DNA of 64,000 bases. Origin: Massilia brevitalea (GTDB lineage Bacteria > Pseudomonadota > Gammaproteobacteria > Burkholderiales > Burkholderiaceae_D). Where the stretch lies: NCBI RefSeq assembly GCF_030711405.1, contig NZ_JAULSI010000006.1, forward strand, positions 9,390 to 73,389, written 5' to 3'. Each line of letters begins with the position of its first letter. Positions within the stretch are counted from its first letter, which is position 1. Position numbers and translations under genes: made by a program. A model generated the notes under the pieces. That model worked only from the letters and a program-made list of their open reading frames with translations. It had not been told where the DNA came from and did not search any database. Positions 17,820 through 26,703 of this stretch are shown one piece after another.

Positions 17820-18273
17820 CTCAGTCCTTTTCATATGGGTACGGAAACTCGCTATCGAAACAGCAATATTTCCCATAGTACCATTTTGTTGCAAAACCAT
17901 TGTCACGAATGCATGCAATCGTGCGGCCTTGCCGGGCGGCGGAACCGAATGGTTCAGCCCGCCAAATGGCATACTACATCGCAAGTTATGCGAAAACAAC
18001 TACAAGTTCCTGAATAGTAACGATTTCCAACTGTGGTTTTTTACGATTGAAATGTTACATTCCATTCCATCCTTTGCCCCAGATGTCGCATTCATATATT
18101 TTAAACCACAAATCTGGCTCTTGAGCATTGCGATTGCAATTTAAGCAAAGCGCACGACGGGGCAGCGGATGGGCCACGTTCTTCGGAAAGTTGCAGGATT
18201 TGCGCCCAGCAACGATACTGCGCACCTGCCAGGACGGAAGGTCCGCCTGGCGTGCCACCTACCACGCGCATAC
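17820..18273. other. AT-rich divergent intergenic region upstream of xth
   Basis: 454 bp without a convincing gene. The part 17990-18150 is far more AT-rich than its surroundings and includes a CCAGAT...ATCTGG inverted repeat spanning 18079-18117. Another hairpin, GAACC-GAAT-GGTTC, lies near 17940-17955. It probably carries the promoters of the divergent DUF1653 pair and xth; no clear -35/-10 pair was fixed. Confidence 0.5.
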
Positions 18274-19038
18274 ATGAAAATAGCTACCTGGAACGTCAAT
18301 TCGCTGAAGGTCCGCCTGCCCCACTTGCTGAAGTGGCTCGAGACCAGTCCGGTTGACGTACTCTGCCTTCAAGAGACCAAGCTGACCGACGATAAGTTCC
18401 CGCTCGCGGAAATTAATTCTGCCGGTTATCAGGTTGCCTACACCGGCCAGAAGACCTACAACGGCGTCGCGATCCTCTCGAAGTTCCCGATCCTTGATGT
18501 GGTCAAGAACAACCCGCGCTTCGAAGACCCTCAGCAGCGCATCATTGCCGCTACCATCGAGGGCGTGCGCTTCGTCTGTGCCTATATCCCGAACGGCCAG
18601 GCGGTCGACTCGGACAAATATGTCTACAAGCTGGCCTGGCTGAAAGCCCTGCACGAATGGCTGGGTGAAGAGATGCGCCAGCACTCGCAACTGGCGCTGC
18701 TGGGCGACTACAACATCGCCCCCGAAGACCGCGACGTGCACGATCCGGCCGAGTGGGAAGGCAAGATCCACTTCTCGGACAGGGAGAAAGCAGCGATGAC
18801 CGCGCTGGTCGACCTGGGCATGGTGGACGCCTTCCGCATGTTCGAGCAGCCCGAGAAGCAGTACAGCTGGTGGGACTACCGCATGATGGCGTTTCGCCGC
18901 AACCGCGGGCTGCGCATCGACCACATCCTGCTGTCGACCGAGCTGGCCAGGCGCTGCACGGCCTGCACCATCGACCGCGAACCGCGCACCTGGGAGCAGC
19001 CGTCGGACCATACGCCGGTGATTGCGACGCTGGATTAA
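18274..19038 (+). CDS. xth: Exodeoxyribonuclease III
   Basis: A 254-residue AP endonuclease/3'-5' exonuclease of the exonuclease-endonuclease-phosphatase family, for base-excision repair. All signature blocks are present: KIATWNVNSLKVRLPHLLKW, LCLQETKLTDDKFP (metal-binding Glu), the catalytic Tyr/Asn/Asp set in CAYIPNGQAV and LLGDYNIAPEDRDVHDP, and RIDHILLS with the final SDHTPVIATL. Start at 18274 gives the conserved N-terminal MKIATWNVNS; the upstream in-frame extension is not conserved in character. No good Shine-Dalgarno is visible. Confidence 0.96.
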   Translation: MKIATWNVNSLKVRLPHLLKWLETSPVDVLCLQETKLTDDKFPLAEINSAGYQVAYTGQKTYNGVAILSKFPILDVVKNNPRFEDPQQRIIAATIEGVRFVCAYIPNGQAVDSDKYVYKLAWLKALHEWLGEEMRQHSQLALLGDYNIAPEDRDVHDPAEWEGKIHFSDREKAAMTALVDLGMVDAFRMFEQPEKQYSWWDYRMMAFRRNRGLRIDHILLSTELARRCTACTIDREPRTWEQPSDHTPVIATLD

Positions 19039-19073
19039 GCGGTTCGAAGGGCGCGGCGGGCTGCGCTGCGTCA

Positions 19074-19160
19074 ACGCGTGGGCACGGGGCGCCCACCCTA
19101 CGGTATCCAAAGCCACTGGCCGATGTATGCGTAGGGTGGGCACTTGTGCCCACGCGGTTA
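19074..19160. repeat. Inverted pair of palindromic repeats between xth and the GGDEF-EAL gene
   Basis: Copies lie at 19074-19103 (ACGCGTGGGC...GCCCACCCTACGG) and 19130-19160 (reverse orientation, CGTAGGGTGGGC...GCCCACGCGGTTA). The right copy includes the TAA stop codon of the convergent GGDEF-EAL gene (19158-19160), so it defines the 3' end of that mRNA. Confidence 0.85.
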
Positions 19161-22037
19161 CGTCTGCGCGTCCGCGGCCAGCAATTCCCGCGTCGCCTCG
19201 CTATCGAGCGCCTTTGCAAACAGCCAGCCCTGCACGTACTGGCAGCCATACCCTTGCAGCAGCGCCAGCTGCTCCTCGGTCTCCACCCCTTCCGCCACCA
19301 CCTGCAGCTGCAGGCTGTTCGCCAGCGCCATCACGGCCGCGACGATCGCGCGGTCCTCGCTGCTGGCCTCGAGCTCGCGGATAAAGGCGCGGTCGATCTT
19401 GATCTTGCGGACCGGGAAGCGCTTCAGGTAGGCCAGGCTCGAGTAGCCGGTGCCGAAGTCGTCGATCGACAGGCGCATGCCCATGCGGTTGATCTGGCCG
19501 AGGATCTCCAGCGTCTGCTCGCTGTGCTGCATCAGCGCCGATTCGGTGATCTCGAATTCGACCAGGGTCGGGTCGATCCCGGTCTCGTCGACGATGCGCC
19601 GGATCGAGGCCACCAGCGCGCGGTGCATGAACTGGCGCGCCGACAGATTGATCGCCAGCGGCACCGGCGGCAAGCCCTGGCGCTGCCAGGCCATGCTCTG
19701 CTCGCAGGCGCGGCGGATCACCCACTCGCCTACCGGCACGATCATGCCGTTTTCTTCCAAAATCGGAATGAAGTCGTCCGGCAGCGCCAGGCCGATGCCG
19801 GGGCGGCGCCAGCGCAGCAGCACTTCCAGCGCATGCACGCGGCGCGTGGCCATGTCCATGATCGGCTGGTAGAAGGGTTCGAACTCGCCGTTCGCCAGCG
19901 CCGCGCGCAGGTTCGATTCGAGCTCGAAGTGGCGCGCCGCGGCCTGGTTGATGCGCTGGTTGAAGAACTGGTAGTTGTTGCGGCCGGCCGCCTTGGCGTG
20001 GTACATGGCGCTGTCGGCATGGCGCATCAGGGTCTCGACGTCGGCGCCGTCGTCCGGGTACAGGCAGATGCCGATCGAGGGCGAGATGTGCAGGCTGTGG
20101 CCGTCCACCGGCACCGGCAGGGCCAGCGCCTCGATGATCTTGTCGCCCACCGCGTCGCACTCGATGCTGGCATGCACGCCCGGCACCAGCACCACGAATT
20201 CGTCGCCGCCCAGGCGCGCCACGGTATCGCTGGCGCGCACCGCGCGGCACAGGCGATTCGCGACTTCCTTCAGCAGGTAGTCGCCGGTCAGGTGGCCGAG
20301 CGAATCGTTGATGGTCTTGAAGCGGTCGAGGTCGATGAACATCACCGCCAGCTTGGTGTTCGAGCGCCCTGCCGCCAGGATCGCCTGCTCCATGCGGTCG
20401 GCCAGCAGCGCGCGGTTCGGCAGGCCGGTCAGGCTGTCGTGGTAGGCCATGTGGTGCACGCGCGCCTCGGCCTGGCGCCGTTCCAGGATCTCGTCCTGCA
20501 GCAAGGCGTTCGCACCGGCCAGTTCGGCGGTGCGCTCGGCCACACGCACTTCGAGCTCGTCGCGCGCGCGCCGCACTTCCTCGGCCGCCTCGCGCTGGGC
20601 CGTGACGTCGTCGACCATCCACACGCTGCGCCCGCCCGGGTTCTCCAGGTCGAAAGGCCGCCCGGACAGGCGCGCCCAGAACACCTCGCCGTCGCGCCGG
20701 ATCAGGCAATGCTCGGACACGTGCACGCGTGCGGCCGCGAAGTCGCGCGCGGTCTCTGCACGCGCGGCCTGCCAGGCATCGGCGTCCGGGTAGAGCGTAC
20801 GCACCGACACCGCGCCGATACCTCCTGGCACGCAGCCGAACAGCTCTTCCATCTTGCGGTTGCAGTGCAGGATGTGGCCGTTCTCGACCACGGCGATGCC
20901 GAGCACCGCGCTGTCGAGGATGGCCTGGTTTTCCAGCAGCGCGTCGCGCAGCGATTCTTCGCTGCGCTTGTGGCGGGTGCGGTCTTCGACGATCCAGGCA
21001 TTGCCGTGCAAGGGCTCCTCGGGATTGACCATGAAGCCGATCAGCTGCACCCAGAGCGGCGTGCCGTCGGCGCGCACCATCGCGGTCTCGGTGGTGTAGG
21101 AGCGGCCCAGCGCGAACTGTTCGAAGGCGGCGGCACCGATGGCGTCGCAGGCCGCGTCGTCGGCGTACAGGCCGCGCACGTGGGTTGGCAGCGCGCTCTC
21201 GGCCGGGTAGCCGAACATCTCGCGAAAGCCGCCGTTGCAGCGGGTGATGGCGCGCTCGCGGGTGAAGATGATCGCCAGCGCCGAATTCGTGAGCAATGCC
21301 TCGACTTCGAGCTGGGCGCGGCGCGCCTCGGTGATGTCCTCGACGATCCAGATGGTGCCGGCTTCGCGCCGGTCCGGCTCGACCAGGTGGGCGCGCACGC
21401 GGCACCAGAACAGCGAGCCGTCGCGGCGGCGAAAGCGCTGGCCCGTCTTTTCATACACCTGGCCCTGGGCGATGGTGCCGAAGGCGCCGTTCATGAAGTG
21501 GACAAAGGCTTCGGGCGACTCGAACATGTCGACCGGCGCCACGCAGGCCAGCTCCTCGGGGGTGTAGCCGGCCATCGCGGCCAGGCGCGGGTTACAGCTG
21601 CGCATGCGCCCGCCCTGGGTGAACAGGATGCCGACCGGCGCGTTCTCGATCAGCACGCGCTGCTCCAGCACCGTGGTGCGCAGGGTCTCGCGGCCCTGCT
21701 CGTAGGCGCTGACGTCGGCGAAGACGAGGCTGGCGCCGCCATGCGCGAGCGGCTGCGAACGCACCTGTACCTCTACCCTGCCCCTGGCCGCGCCCAGCAC
21801 GCCATGCCAGTTGCAGCCGAGGTGCAAGGCTTGCACCAGCTGGCCTTCGGCGGTCTGGGCGGCGGCGTCGACGAAGAGTTCAGGCAGGGCGCGGCCCAGC
21901 GGCGAAGCGCCGAGCAGCAGGCCCAGCGCATCGTTGGCGGCAATGATGATGCCGGCGCCATCGCAGGCGCAGGCAGGTGCGCCCAGCAGCCGCAAGGCAT
22001 CGGCGACGAGGGCGGGTTGGCTAGGCATTCTGTCCAT
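19158..22037 (-). CDS. Multi-PAS diguanylate cyclase/phosphodiesterase (GGDEF-EAL)
   Basis: A cytosolic c-di-GMP enzyme of about 959 residues. Four PAS/PAC modules occupy roughly residues 5-110, 120-245, 250-370 and 375-500. A short coiled coil leads to a GGDEF domain with intact RLGGDEF (near residue 612) and DRFKTINDSLGH. The C-terminal EAL domain has EVLLRW in place of EALLRW (near 737), with NLSARQF, EITESAL, and DDFGTGYSSLAYLKRFP. EVL variants are known to remain active. No transmembrane segment is seen. The start could be 22037 or 22028; neither has a strong RBS. The products or direction of net activity cannot be predicted. Confidence 0.92.
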   Translation of the reverse strand: MDRMPSQPALVADALRLLGAPACACDGAGIIIAANDALGLLLGASPLGRALPELFVDAAAQTAEGQLVQALHLGCNWHGVLGAARGRVEVQVRSQPLAHGGASLVFADVSAYEQGRETLRTTVLEQRVLIENAPVGILFTQGGRMRSCNPRLAAMAGYTPEELACVAPVDMFESPEAFVHFMNGAFGTIAQGQVYEKTGQRFRRRDGSLFWCRVRAHLVEPDRREAGTIWIVEDITEARRAQLEVEALLTNSALAIIFTRERAITRCNGGFREMFGYPAESALPTHVRGLYADDAACDAIGAAAFEQFALGRSYTTETAMVRADGTPLWVQLIGFMVNPEEPLHGNAWIVEDRTRHKRSEESLRDALLENQAILDSAVLGIAVVENGHILHCNRKMEELFGCVPGGIGAVSVRTLYPDADAWQAARAETARDFAAARVHVSEHCLIRRDGEVFWARLSGRPFDLENPGGRSVWMVDDVTAQREAAEEVRRARDELEVRVAERTAELAGANALLQDEILERRQAEARVHHMAYHDSLTGLPNRALLADRMEQAILAAGRSNTKLAVMFIDLDRFKTINDSLGHLTGDYLLKEVANRLCRAVRASDTVARLGGDEFVVLVPGVHASIECDAVGDKIIEALALPVPVDGHSLHISPSIGICLYPDDGADVETLMRHADSAMYHAKAAGRNNYQFFNQRINQAAARHFELESNLRAALANGEFEPFYQPIMDMATRRVHALEVLLRWRRPGIGLALPDDFIPILEENGMIVPVGEWVIRRACEQSMAWQRQGLPPVPLAINLSARQFMHRALVASIRRIVDETGIDPTLVEFEITESALMQHSEQTLEILGQINRMGMRLSIDDFGTGYSSLAYLKRFPVRKIKIDRAFIRELEASSEDRAIVAAVMALANSLQLQVVAEGVETEEQLALLQGYGCQYVQGWLFAKALDSEATRELLAADAQT

Positions 22038-22207
22038 CTTCAGGGTGCATCCCAGGCTGCGGCCTCTGGGTCCGGGCCGCTTTTGCGTTGCCAGATCATA
22101 AACCACGCCGGGTAAAAACTACTAGCACAATGGAAAGTTTTGAAACAAAGACGGGCAGCCGCCGTCGTATTGACGCCACCTGCCCGCCTGCTGGCACTAT
22201 CCGACGC

Positions 22208-23398
22208 TCAGAAGGTGTCGCCCGGCACCCGCACCCAGCCTTCCATCAGCACGCGCGCGCTGCGGCTCATCACGGCCTTGGTGACGCTCCATTCGCCGTC
22301 CTTCTGCACGGCCTCGGCGCCCACGCGCAGGGTGCCGGACGGGTGGCCGAAGCGCACCGCGCCCGGCGTGCCGCCGCCGGCGGCCAGGTTGACCAGCGTG
22401 CCCGGCACGGCGGCCGCGGTGCCGATCGCCACGGCGGCGGTGCCCATCATCGCGTGGTGGAGTTTGCCCATCGAGAGCGCGCGCACGACCAGGTCGATGT
22501 CCCCGGCTTGTACCTGCTTGCCGCTCGACGCCGTGTAGGCCAGTGGCGGCGCAACGAAAGCCACCTTCGGCGTGTGCTGGCGGCCGGCCGCTTCGTCGGC
22601 GTGCTTGATCAGGCCCATGCGCACGGCGCCGCTGGCACGGATGGTTTCGAACAGCACCAGCGCCTTCGGGTCGCCGTTAATCGCCTCTTGCAGCTCGGCG
22701 CCGGTATAGCCGACGTCGGCGGCGTTCAGGAAGATGGTCGGGATGCCGGCGTTGATCATCGTGACCTTCAGGGTGCCGAGGCCCGGGACGTCGAGGTCGT
22801 CGACCAGGTTCCCGGTCGGGAACATCGAGCCGCCGGCGCCCTCCTCGTCGGCCGCCGGGTCCATGAATTCGAGCTGGACTTCGGCGGCCGGGAAGGTCAC
22901 GCCGTCGAGTTCGAAGTCGCCGGTTTCCTGGACTTCACCATTCGTGACCGGGACGTGGGCGATGATGGTCTTGCCGATGTTGGCTTGCCAGATGCGGACC
23001 GTGGCCATGCCGTTTTGCGGGATGCGGTCTTTATCGACCAGGCCTCCTTGAATAGCGAACGAGCCGACGGCCGAGGACAGGTTGCCGCAGTTGCCGGACC
23101 AGTCGACGAAGGCCTTGTCGATGGCGACCTGGCCGAACAGGTAGTCGACGTCGTGGTCCGCTCTTGTACTTTTGGAGACGATGACGGATTTGCTGGTGCT
23201 GGAGGTGGCGCCGCCCATGCCGTCGATCTGCTTGCCGTAGGGGTCGGGGCTGCCGATGACGCGCAGCAGGAGTTTGTCGCGGGCCGGGCCGGGTTGTCGG
23301 GCCGCTTGCGGCAGGTCTTGCAGGCGGAAGAAGACGCCTTTGCTGGTGCCGCCGCGCATGTAGGTGGCGGGGATTTTGATTTGGGGAGTGTGTGCCAT
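22208..23398 (-). CDS. prpF: 2-methylaconitate cis-trans isomerase PrpF
   Basis: A 396-residue isomerase that works with AcnD to convert 2-methylcitrate into a substrate for the next aconitase step of the methylcitrate cycle. Signatures are ATYMRGGTSKGVFF at the N-terminus, GMGGATSSTSKSVIVS, and the catalytic-type CGNLSSAVGSFAI segment. It is the last gene of the minus-strand operon prpB-prpC-GNAT-acnD-prpF. Start at 23398 has AGGAC upstream. A 171-bp gap with a perfect palindrome separates it from acnD, so it may be expressed at a different level. Confidence 0.95.
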   Translation of the reverse strand: MAHTPQIKIPATYMRGGTSKGVFFRLQDLPQAARQPGPARDKLLLRVIGSPDPYGKQIDGMGGATSSTSKSVIVSKSTRADHDVDYLFGQVAIDKAFVDWSGNCGNLSSAVGSFAIQGGLVDKDRIPQNGMATVRIWQANIGKTIIAHVPVTNGEVQETGDFELDGVTFPAAEVQLEFMDPAADEEGAGGSMFPTGNLVDDLDVPGLGTLKVTMINAGIPTIFLNAADVGYTGAELQEAINGDPKALVLFETIRASGAVRMGLIKHADEAAGRQHTPKVAFVAPPLAYTASSGKQVQAGDIDLVVRALSMGKLHHAMMGTAAVAIGTAAAVPGTLVNLAAGGGTPGAVRFGHPSGTLRVGAEAVQKDGEWSVTKAVMSRSARVLMEGWVRVPGDTF

Positions 23399-23464
23399 TT
23401 GTTCGTGGTCCTGTTTGATTGTGCGGGCGACGTTTCGCCGTACGTGTCCGGGTGTTGGGTGCGT

Positions 23465-23515
23465 ACCGCGTGGGCAGTAGGGCTGGCTAAATGCCAGCCC
23501 TACTGCCCACGCGGT
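23465..23515. repeat. Perfect 23-bp inverted repeat inside the prp operon
   Basis: Arms of 23 bp (ACCGCGTGGGCAGTAGGGC, then TGGC) are separated by TAAAT and are exactly complementary. It is a symmetrical, extended member of the palindromic family: both ends carry ACCGCG/CGCGGT, whereas ordinary copies carry ACCGCG and CCTACG. It lies between acnD and prpF and would form a very stable RNA hairpin, which could attenuate or protect the transcript. Confidence 0.85.
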
Positions 23516-23569
23516 TACGTGTCTCAAACAACGCCGCGGACGGTGACGCATCGCCCGCAAACGTCAACC

Positions 23570-26170
23570 TTAAGCGGCGACCTTCGACGACGCGAGGAAA
23601 TCCTGCGCAAACCGCTGCAGCACCCCGCCCGCCTCATAGATCGACACCTCTTCCGCCGTATCCAGCCGGCAGGTGACCGGCACCTCTACCCGCTCGCCGT
23701 TGCGGCGATTCACCACAAGGGTGAGCACCGCACGCGGCGTGCGCTCGCCGATCACGTCATAGGTCTCGGTCCCGTCCAGCCCCAGCGTCAGGCGGTTCAC
23801 GCCCGGCAAAAACTCCAGCGGCAGCACGCCCATGCCCACCAGGTTCGTACGGTGGATGCGCTCGAAGCCCTCGGCCACGATCGCCTCCACACCCGCCAAA
23901 CGCACGCCCTTGGCCGCCCAGTCGCGCGACGAGCCCTGGCCGTAGTCGGCGCCGGCCACCACGATCAGCGGCTGCTTGCGCTCCATGTAGGTCTCGATGG
24001 CTTCCCACATGCGCGTGACCTGCCCTTCCGGCTCGATGCGCGCCAAAGAGCCGGCACGGACAGAACCGTCCGCATGGCGCACCATCTCGTTCTTGAGGGT
24101 CGGATTCGCAAACGTCGCGCGCTGCGCGGTCAGGTGGTCGCCGCGGTGGGTAGCGTAGGAGTTGAAGTCTTCCTCCGGCAAGCCCATCTTGAACAGGTAT
24201 TCGCCAGCCGCGCTGTCCATCATGATCGCATTCGATGGCGACAAATGGTCGGTGGTGATGTTGTCGCCCAATACCGCCAGCGCGCGCATGCCGGACAAGG
24301 ACCGTTCCCCGGCCAGCGCGCCTTCCCAGTACGGCGGACGGCGGATGTAGGTGCTCATCTCGCGCCAGTCGTACAGCGGCGACACGGCTTCGGCTTCAAT
24401 CGCCACGCGCGCGAACATCGGCGTGTAGACCTTGCGGAACTGCTCGGGCTTCACGCTCTGTTCGATGACGGCGTCGATTTCCTCGTCGGTCGGCCAGATG
24501 TCGGCCAGCTTCACCGGCTGGCCGTTGCTGTCGATGCCCAGCACATCCTTCTCGATATCGAAACGGATCGTGCCGGCAATCGCATACGCGATCACCAGCG
24601 GCGGCGACGCCAGGAAGGCCTGCTTCGCGTACGGGTGGATGCGGCCGTCGAAGTTGCGGTTGCCCGACAATACGGCGGTGGCGTACAGATCGCGCTCGAC
24701 GATCTCCTGCTGGATCACCGGGTCGAGCGCGCCGCTCATGCCATTACAGGTGGTGCAGGCAAAGGCCACCACGCCAAAGCCCAGCTGCTCCAGTTCCGGC
24801 ATCAGGCCCGCTTCTTCCAGGTACAGCGACACCGCTTTCGAGCCCGGCGCCAGCGAAGACTTGACCCACGGTTTGCGCAGCAGGCCGCGCGCATTCGCAT
24901 TGCGCGCCAGCAGGCCGGCGGCGATCATGTTGCGCGGGTTATTCGTGTTGGTGCAGCTGGTAATCGCCGCGATGATGACCGCGCCATCAGGCATGCGGCC
25001 CGGCTCATTTTCGACCACGCCGGCGATGCCGCGTGCAGCAAGCTCGGAGGTCGGCACGCGCTTGTGCGGGTTCGACGGACCGGCGATATTCCGCACCACC
25101 GTCGACAGATCGAAGTGCAGCACGCGCTCGTACTCGGCGGTGGTCAACGCATCGGCCCACAGGCCGGTTTCCTGCGCATAGAGCTCGACCAGCTTGACGG
25201 TGTCGTCTTCGCGGCCGGTGAGCTTCAGGTACTTGATGGTCTGCTCGTCGATGTAGAACATCGCGGCGGTGGCGCCGAATTCCGGCGCCATGTTGGAGAT
25301 GGTCGCGCGGTCGCCCAGCGTCAGCCTGGCCGCGCCTTCGCCATAGAATTCGAGCCAGGTCGACACGACTTTCGAGGCGCGCAGGAACTCGGTCAGCGCC
25401 AGCACCACGTCGGTGGCGGTGATGCCCGGCTGCGGCTTGCCAGTGAGCTCGACGCCGACGATGTCGGGCAGGCGCATGTAGGATGCGCGGCCCAGCATCA
25501 CGCTCTCGGCTTCCAGGCCGCCCACGCCGATGGCGATCACGCCGAGCGCGTCGACCATCGGGGTGTGCGAGTCGGTGCCGACCAGGGTGTCCGGGAAGGC
25601 CACGCCATCCTTGACCTGGATGACCGGCGACATGCGCTCCAGGTTAATCTGGTGCAGGATGCCGTTCCCGGGCGGGATCACGTCCACGTTCTGGAAGGCC
25701 TTCTTGGTCCAGTCGATGAAGTGGAAGCGGTCTTCGTTGCGGCGGTCTTCGATGGCGCGGTTCTTGGCAAAGGCGTCGGGGTCGAAGCCGCCGCATTCCA
25801 CCGCCAGCGAGTGGTCGACCACCAGCTGGGTCGGCACCACCGGGTTCACCAGGGCCGGATTCCCGCCTTCGAGGGCGATGGCGTCGCGCAGGCCGGCCAG
25901 GTCGACCAGCGCGGTCTGGCCCAGGATGTCGTGGCAGACCACGCGCGCCGGGAACCAGGGGAAGTCGAGATCGCGTTTGCGCTCGATGAGCTGTTTCAGC
26001 GATGGCACCAGCGCCATCGGCTCGCAGCGGCGCACCAGGTTTTCGGCCAGCACGCGCGAGGTGTACGGGAGCTTGTCCCAGGCGCCGGCCTCGATTTCGT
26101 CGACGGCTGCGCGCGCGTCGAAGTAATGCAGATTGGTGCCGTGCAGGGGTTTGCGGTATGCGTTGTTCAT
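23570..26170 (-). CDS. acnD: 2-methylcitrate dehydratase, Fe/S-dependent (AcnD)
   Basis: An 866-residue aconitase-family enzyme dehydrating 2-methylcitrate; with PrpF it replaces PrpD. [4Fe-4S] ligands lie in ITSCTNTNNPRNM (near residue 410) and ACTTCNGMSG (near 475). The swivel domain with ADYGQGSSRDWAAKG follows near residue 740. The N-terminus NNAYRKPLHGTNLHYFDAR is specific to AcnD rather than AcnA. The start codon overlaps the stop of the GNAT gene in an ATGA quartet. Confidence 0.95.
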   Translation of the reverse strand: MNNAYRKPLHGTNLHYFDARAAVDEIEAGAWDKLPYTSRVLAENLVRRCEPMALVPSLKQLIERKRDLDFPWFPARVVCHDILGQTALVDLAGLRDAIALEGGNPALVNPVVPTQLVVDHSLAVECGGFDPDAFAKNRAIEDRRNEDRFHFIDWTKKAFQNVDVIPPGNGILHQINLERMSPVIQVKDGVAFPDTLVGTDSHTPMVDALGVIAIGVGGLEAESVMLGRASYMRLPDIVGVELTGKPQPGITATDVVLALTEFLRASKVVSTWLEFYGEGAARLTLGDRATISNMAPEFGATAAMFYIDEQTIKYLKLTGREDDTVKLVELYAQETGLWADALTTAEYERVLHFDLSTVVRNIAGPSNPHKRVPTSELAARGIAGVVENEPGRMPDGAVIIAAITSCTNTNNPRNMIAAGLLARNANARGLLRKPWVKSSLAPGSKAVSLYLEEAGLMPELEQLGFGVVAFACTTCNGMSGALDPVIQQEIVERDLYATAVLSGNRNFDGRIHPYAKQAFLASPPLVIAYAIAGTIRFDIEKDVLGIDSNGQPVKLADIWPTDEEIDAVIEQSVKPEQFRKVYTPMFARVAIEAEAVSPLYDWREMSTYIRRPPYWEGALAGERSLSGMRALAVLGDNITTDHLSPSNAIMMDSAAGEYLFKMGLPEEDFNSYATHRGDHLTAQRATFANPTLKNEMVRHADGSVRAGSLARIEPEGQVTRMWEAIETYMERKQPLIVVAGADYGQGSSRDWAAKGVRLAGVEAIVAEGFERIHRTNLVGMGVLPLEFLPGVNRLTLGLDGTETYDVIGERTPRAVLTLVVNRRNGERVEVPVTCRLDTAEEVSIYEAGGVLQRFAQDFLASSKVAA

Positions 26171-26703
26171 GATGATGGTGTTACTAAAAATAGTTGTCGA
26201 TGCTGCTTGGCGTAATACTGCCCGTCATGCAGGAAAGCGTCCGGTTCCAGGCCGAACTGCCGGAAGCCGAAGCGCTCGTACAGGCCGATGGCCGCTGCAT
26301 TCCCGTCGATGACGGTGAGCGTGATCTGGCGGACATGGCCGAGCGAGCGGGCGAAGCCGATCAGGCAGGCGACCAGCGCGGAGGCGATGCCCTGGCGCTG
26401 GCGCCCGGGATCGACGACCAGCGCATTCAGGCTGGCGGAGTGGCGGTTCTTCTGCCCTTCCTGCGTGCGCAGGCAGATGGCGCCGACCAGCTCGATGCCG
26501 TCGAAGGCGCCGAACCAGTATTCCCCGGCTTTATTCAGGCGCCCTTCGGCCCAGGACAGCGGCTGCAGCACCGCCTCGTCATACGAAGGACGAAAGGCAT
26601 GCGGAAAGGCGCGCAGGCCCGCCAGCCGCAGCGCACGGTAGCGCGCGGCATCGGCGGGGCCGAGCTGGCGCAGCGTGGGTGCGGTGGCGGGCAGCGTGTC
26701 CAT
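26167..26703 (-). CDS. GNAT-family N-acetyltransferase embedded in the prp operon
   Basis: A 178-residue GNAT protein. Motif A, the acyl-CoA pyrophosphate loop, is VDPGRQRQGIASALV (about residues 97-111), and the C-terminal motif B lies in GNAAAIGLYERFGFRQFGLE. Its start overlaps the prpC stop by 1 nt and its stop overlaps the acnD start by 4 nt, so it is fully integrated in the operon. The substrate is unknown. Because the operon handles propionyl-CoA, lysine acylation of a pathway enzyme or detoxification of an amine are possible roles, but this is inference only. Confidence 0.87.
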   Translation of the reverse strand: MDTLPATAPTLRQLGPADAARYRALRLAGLRAFPHAFRPSYDEAVLQPLSWAEGRLNKAGEYWFGAFDGIELVGAICLRTQEGQKNRHSASLNALVVDPGRQRQGIASALVACLIGFARSLGHVRQITLTVIDGNAAAIGLYERFGFRQFGLEPDAFLHDGQYYAKQHRQLFLVTPSS

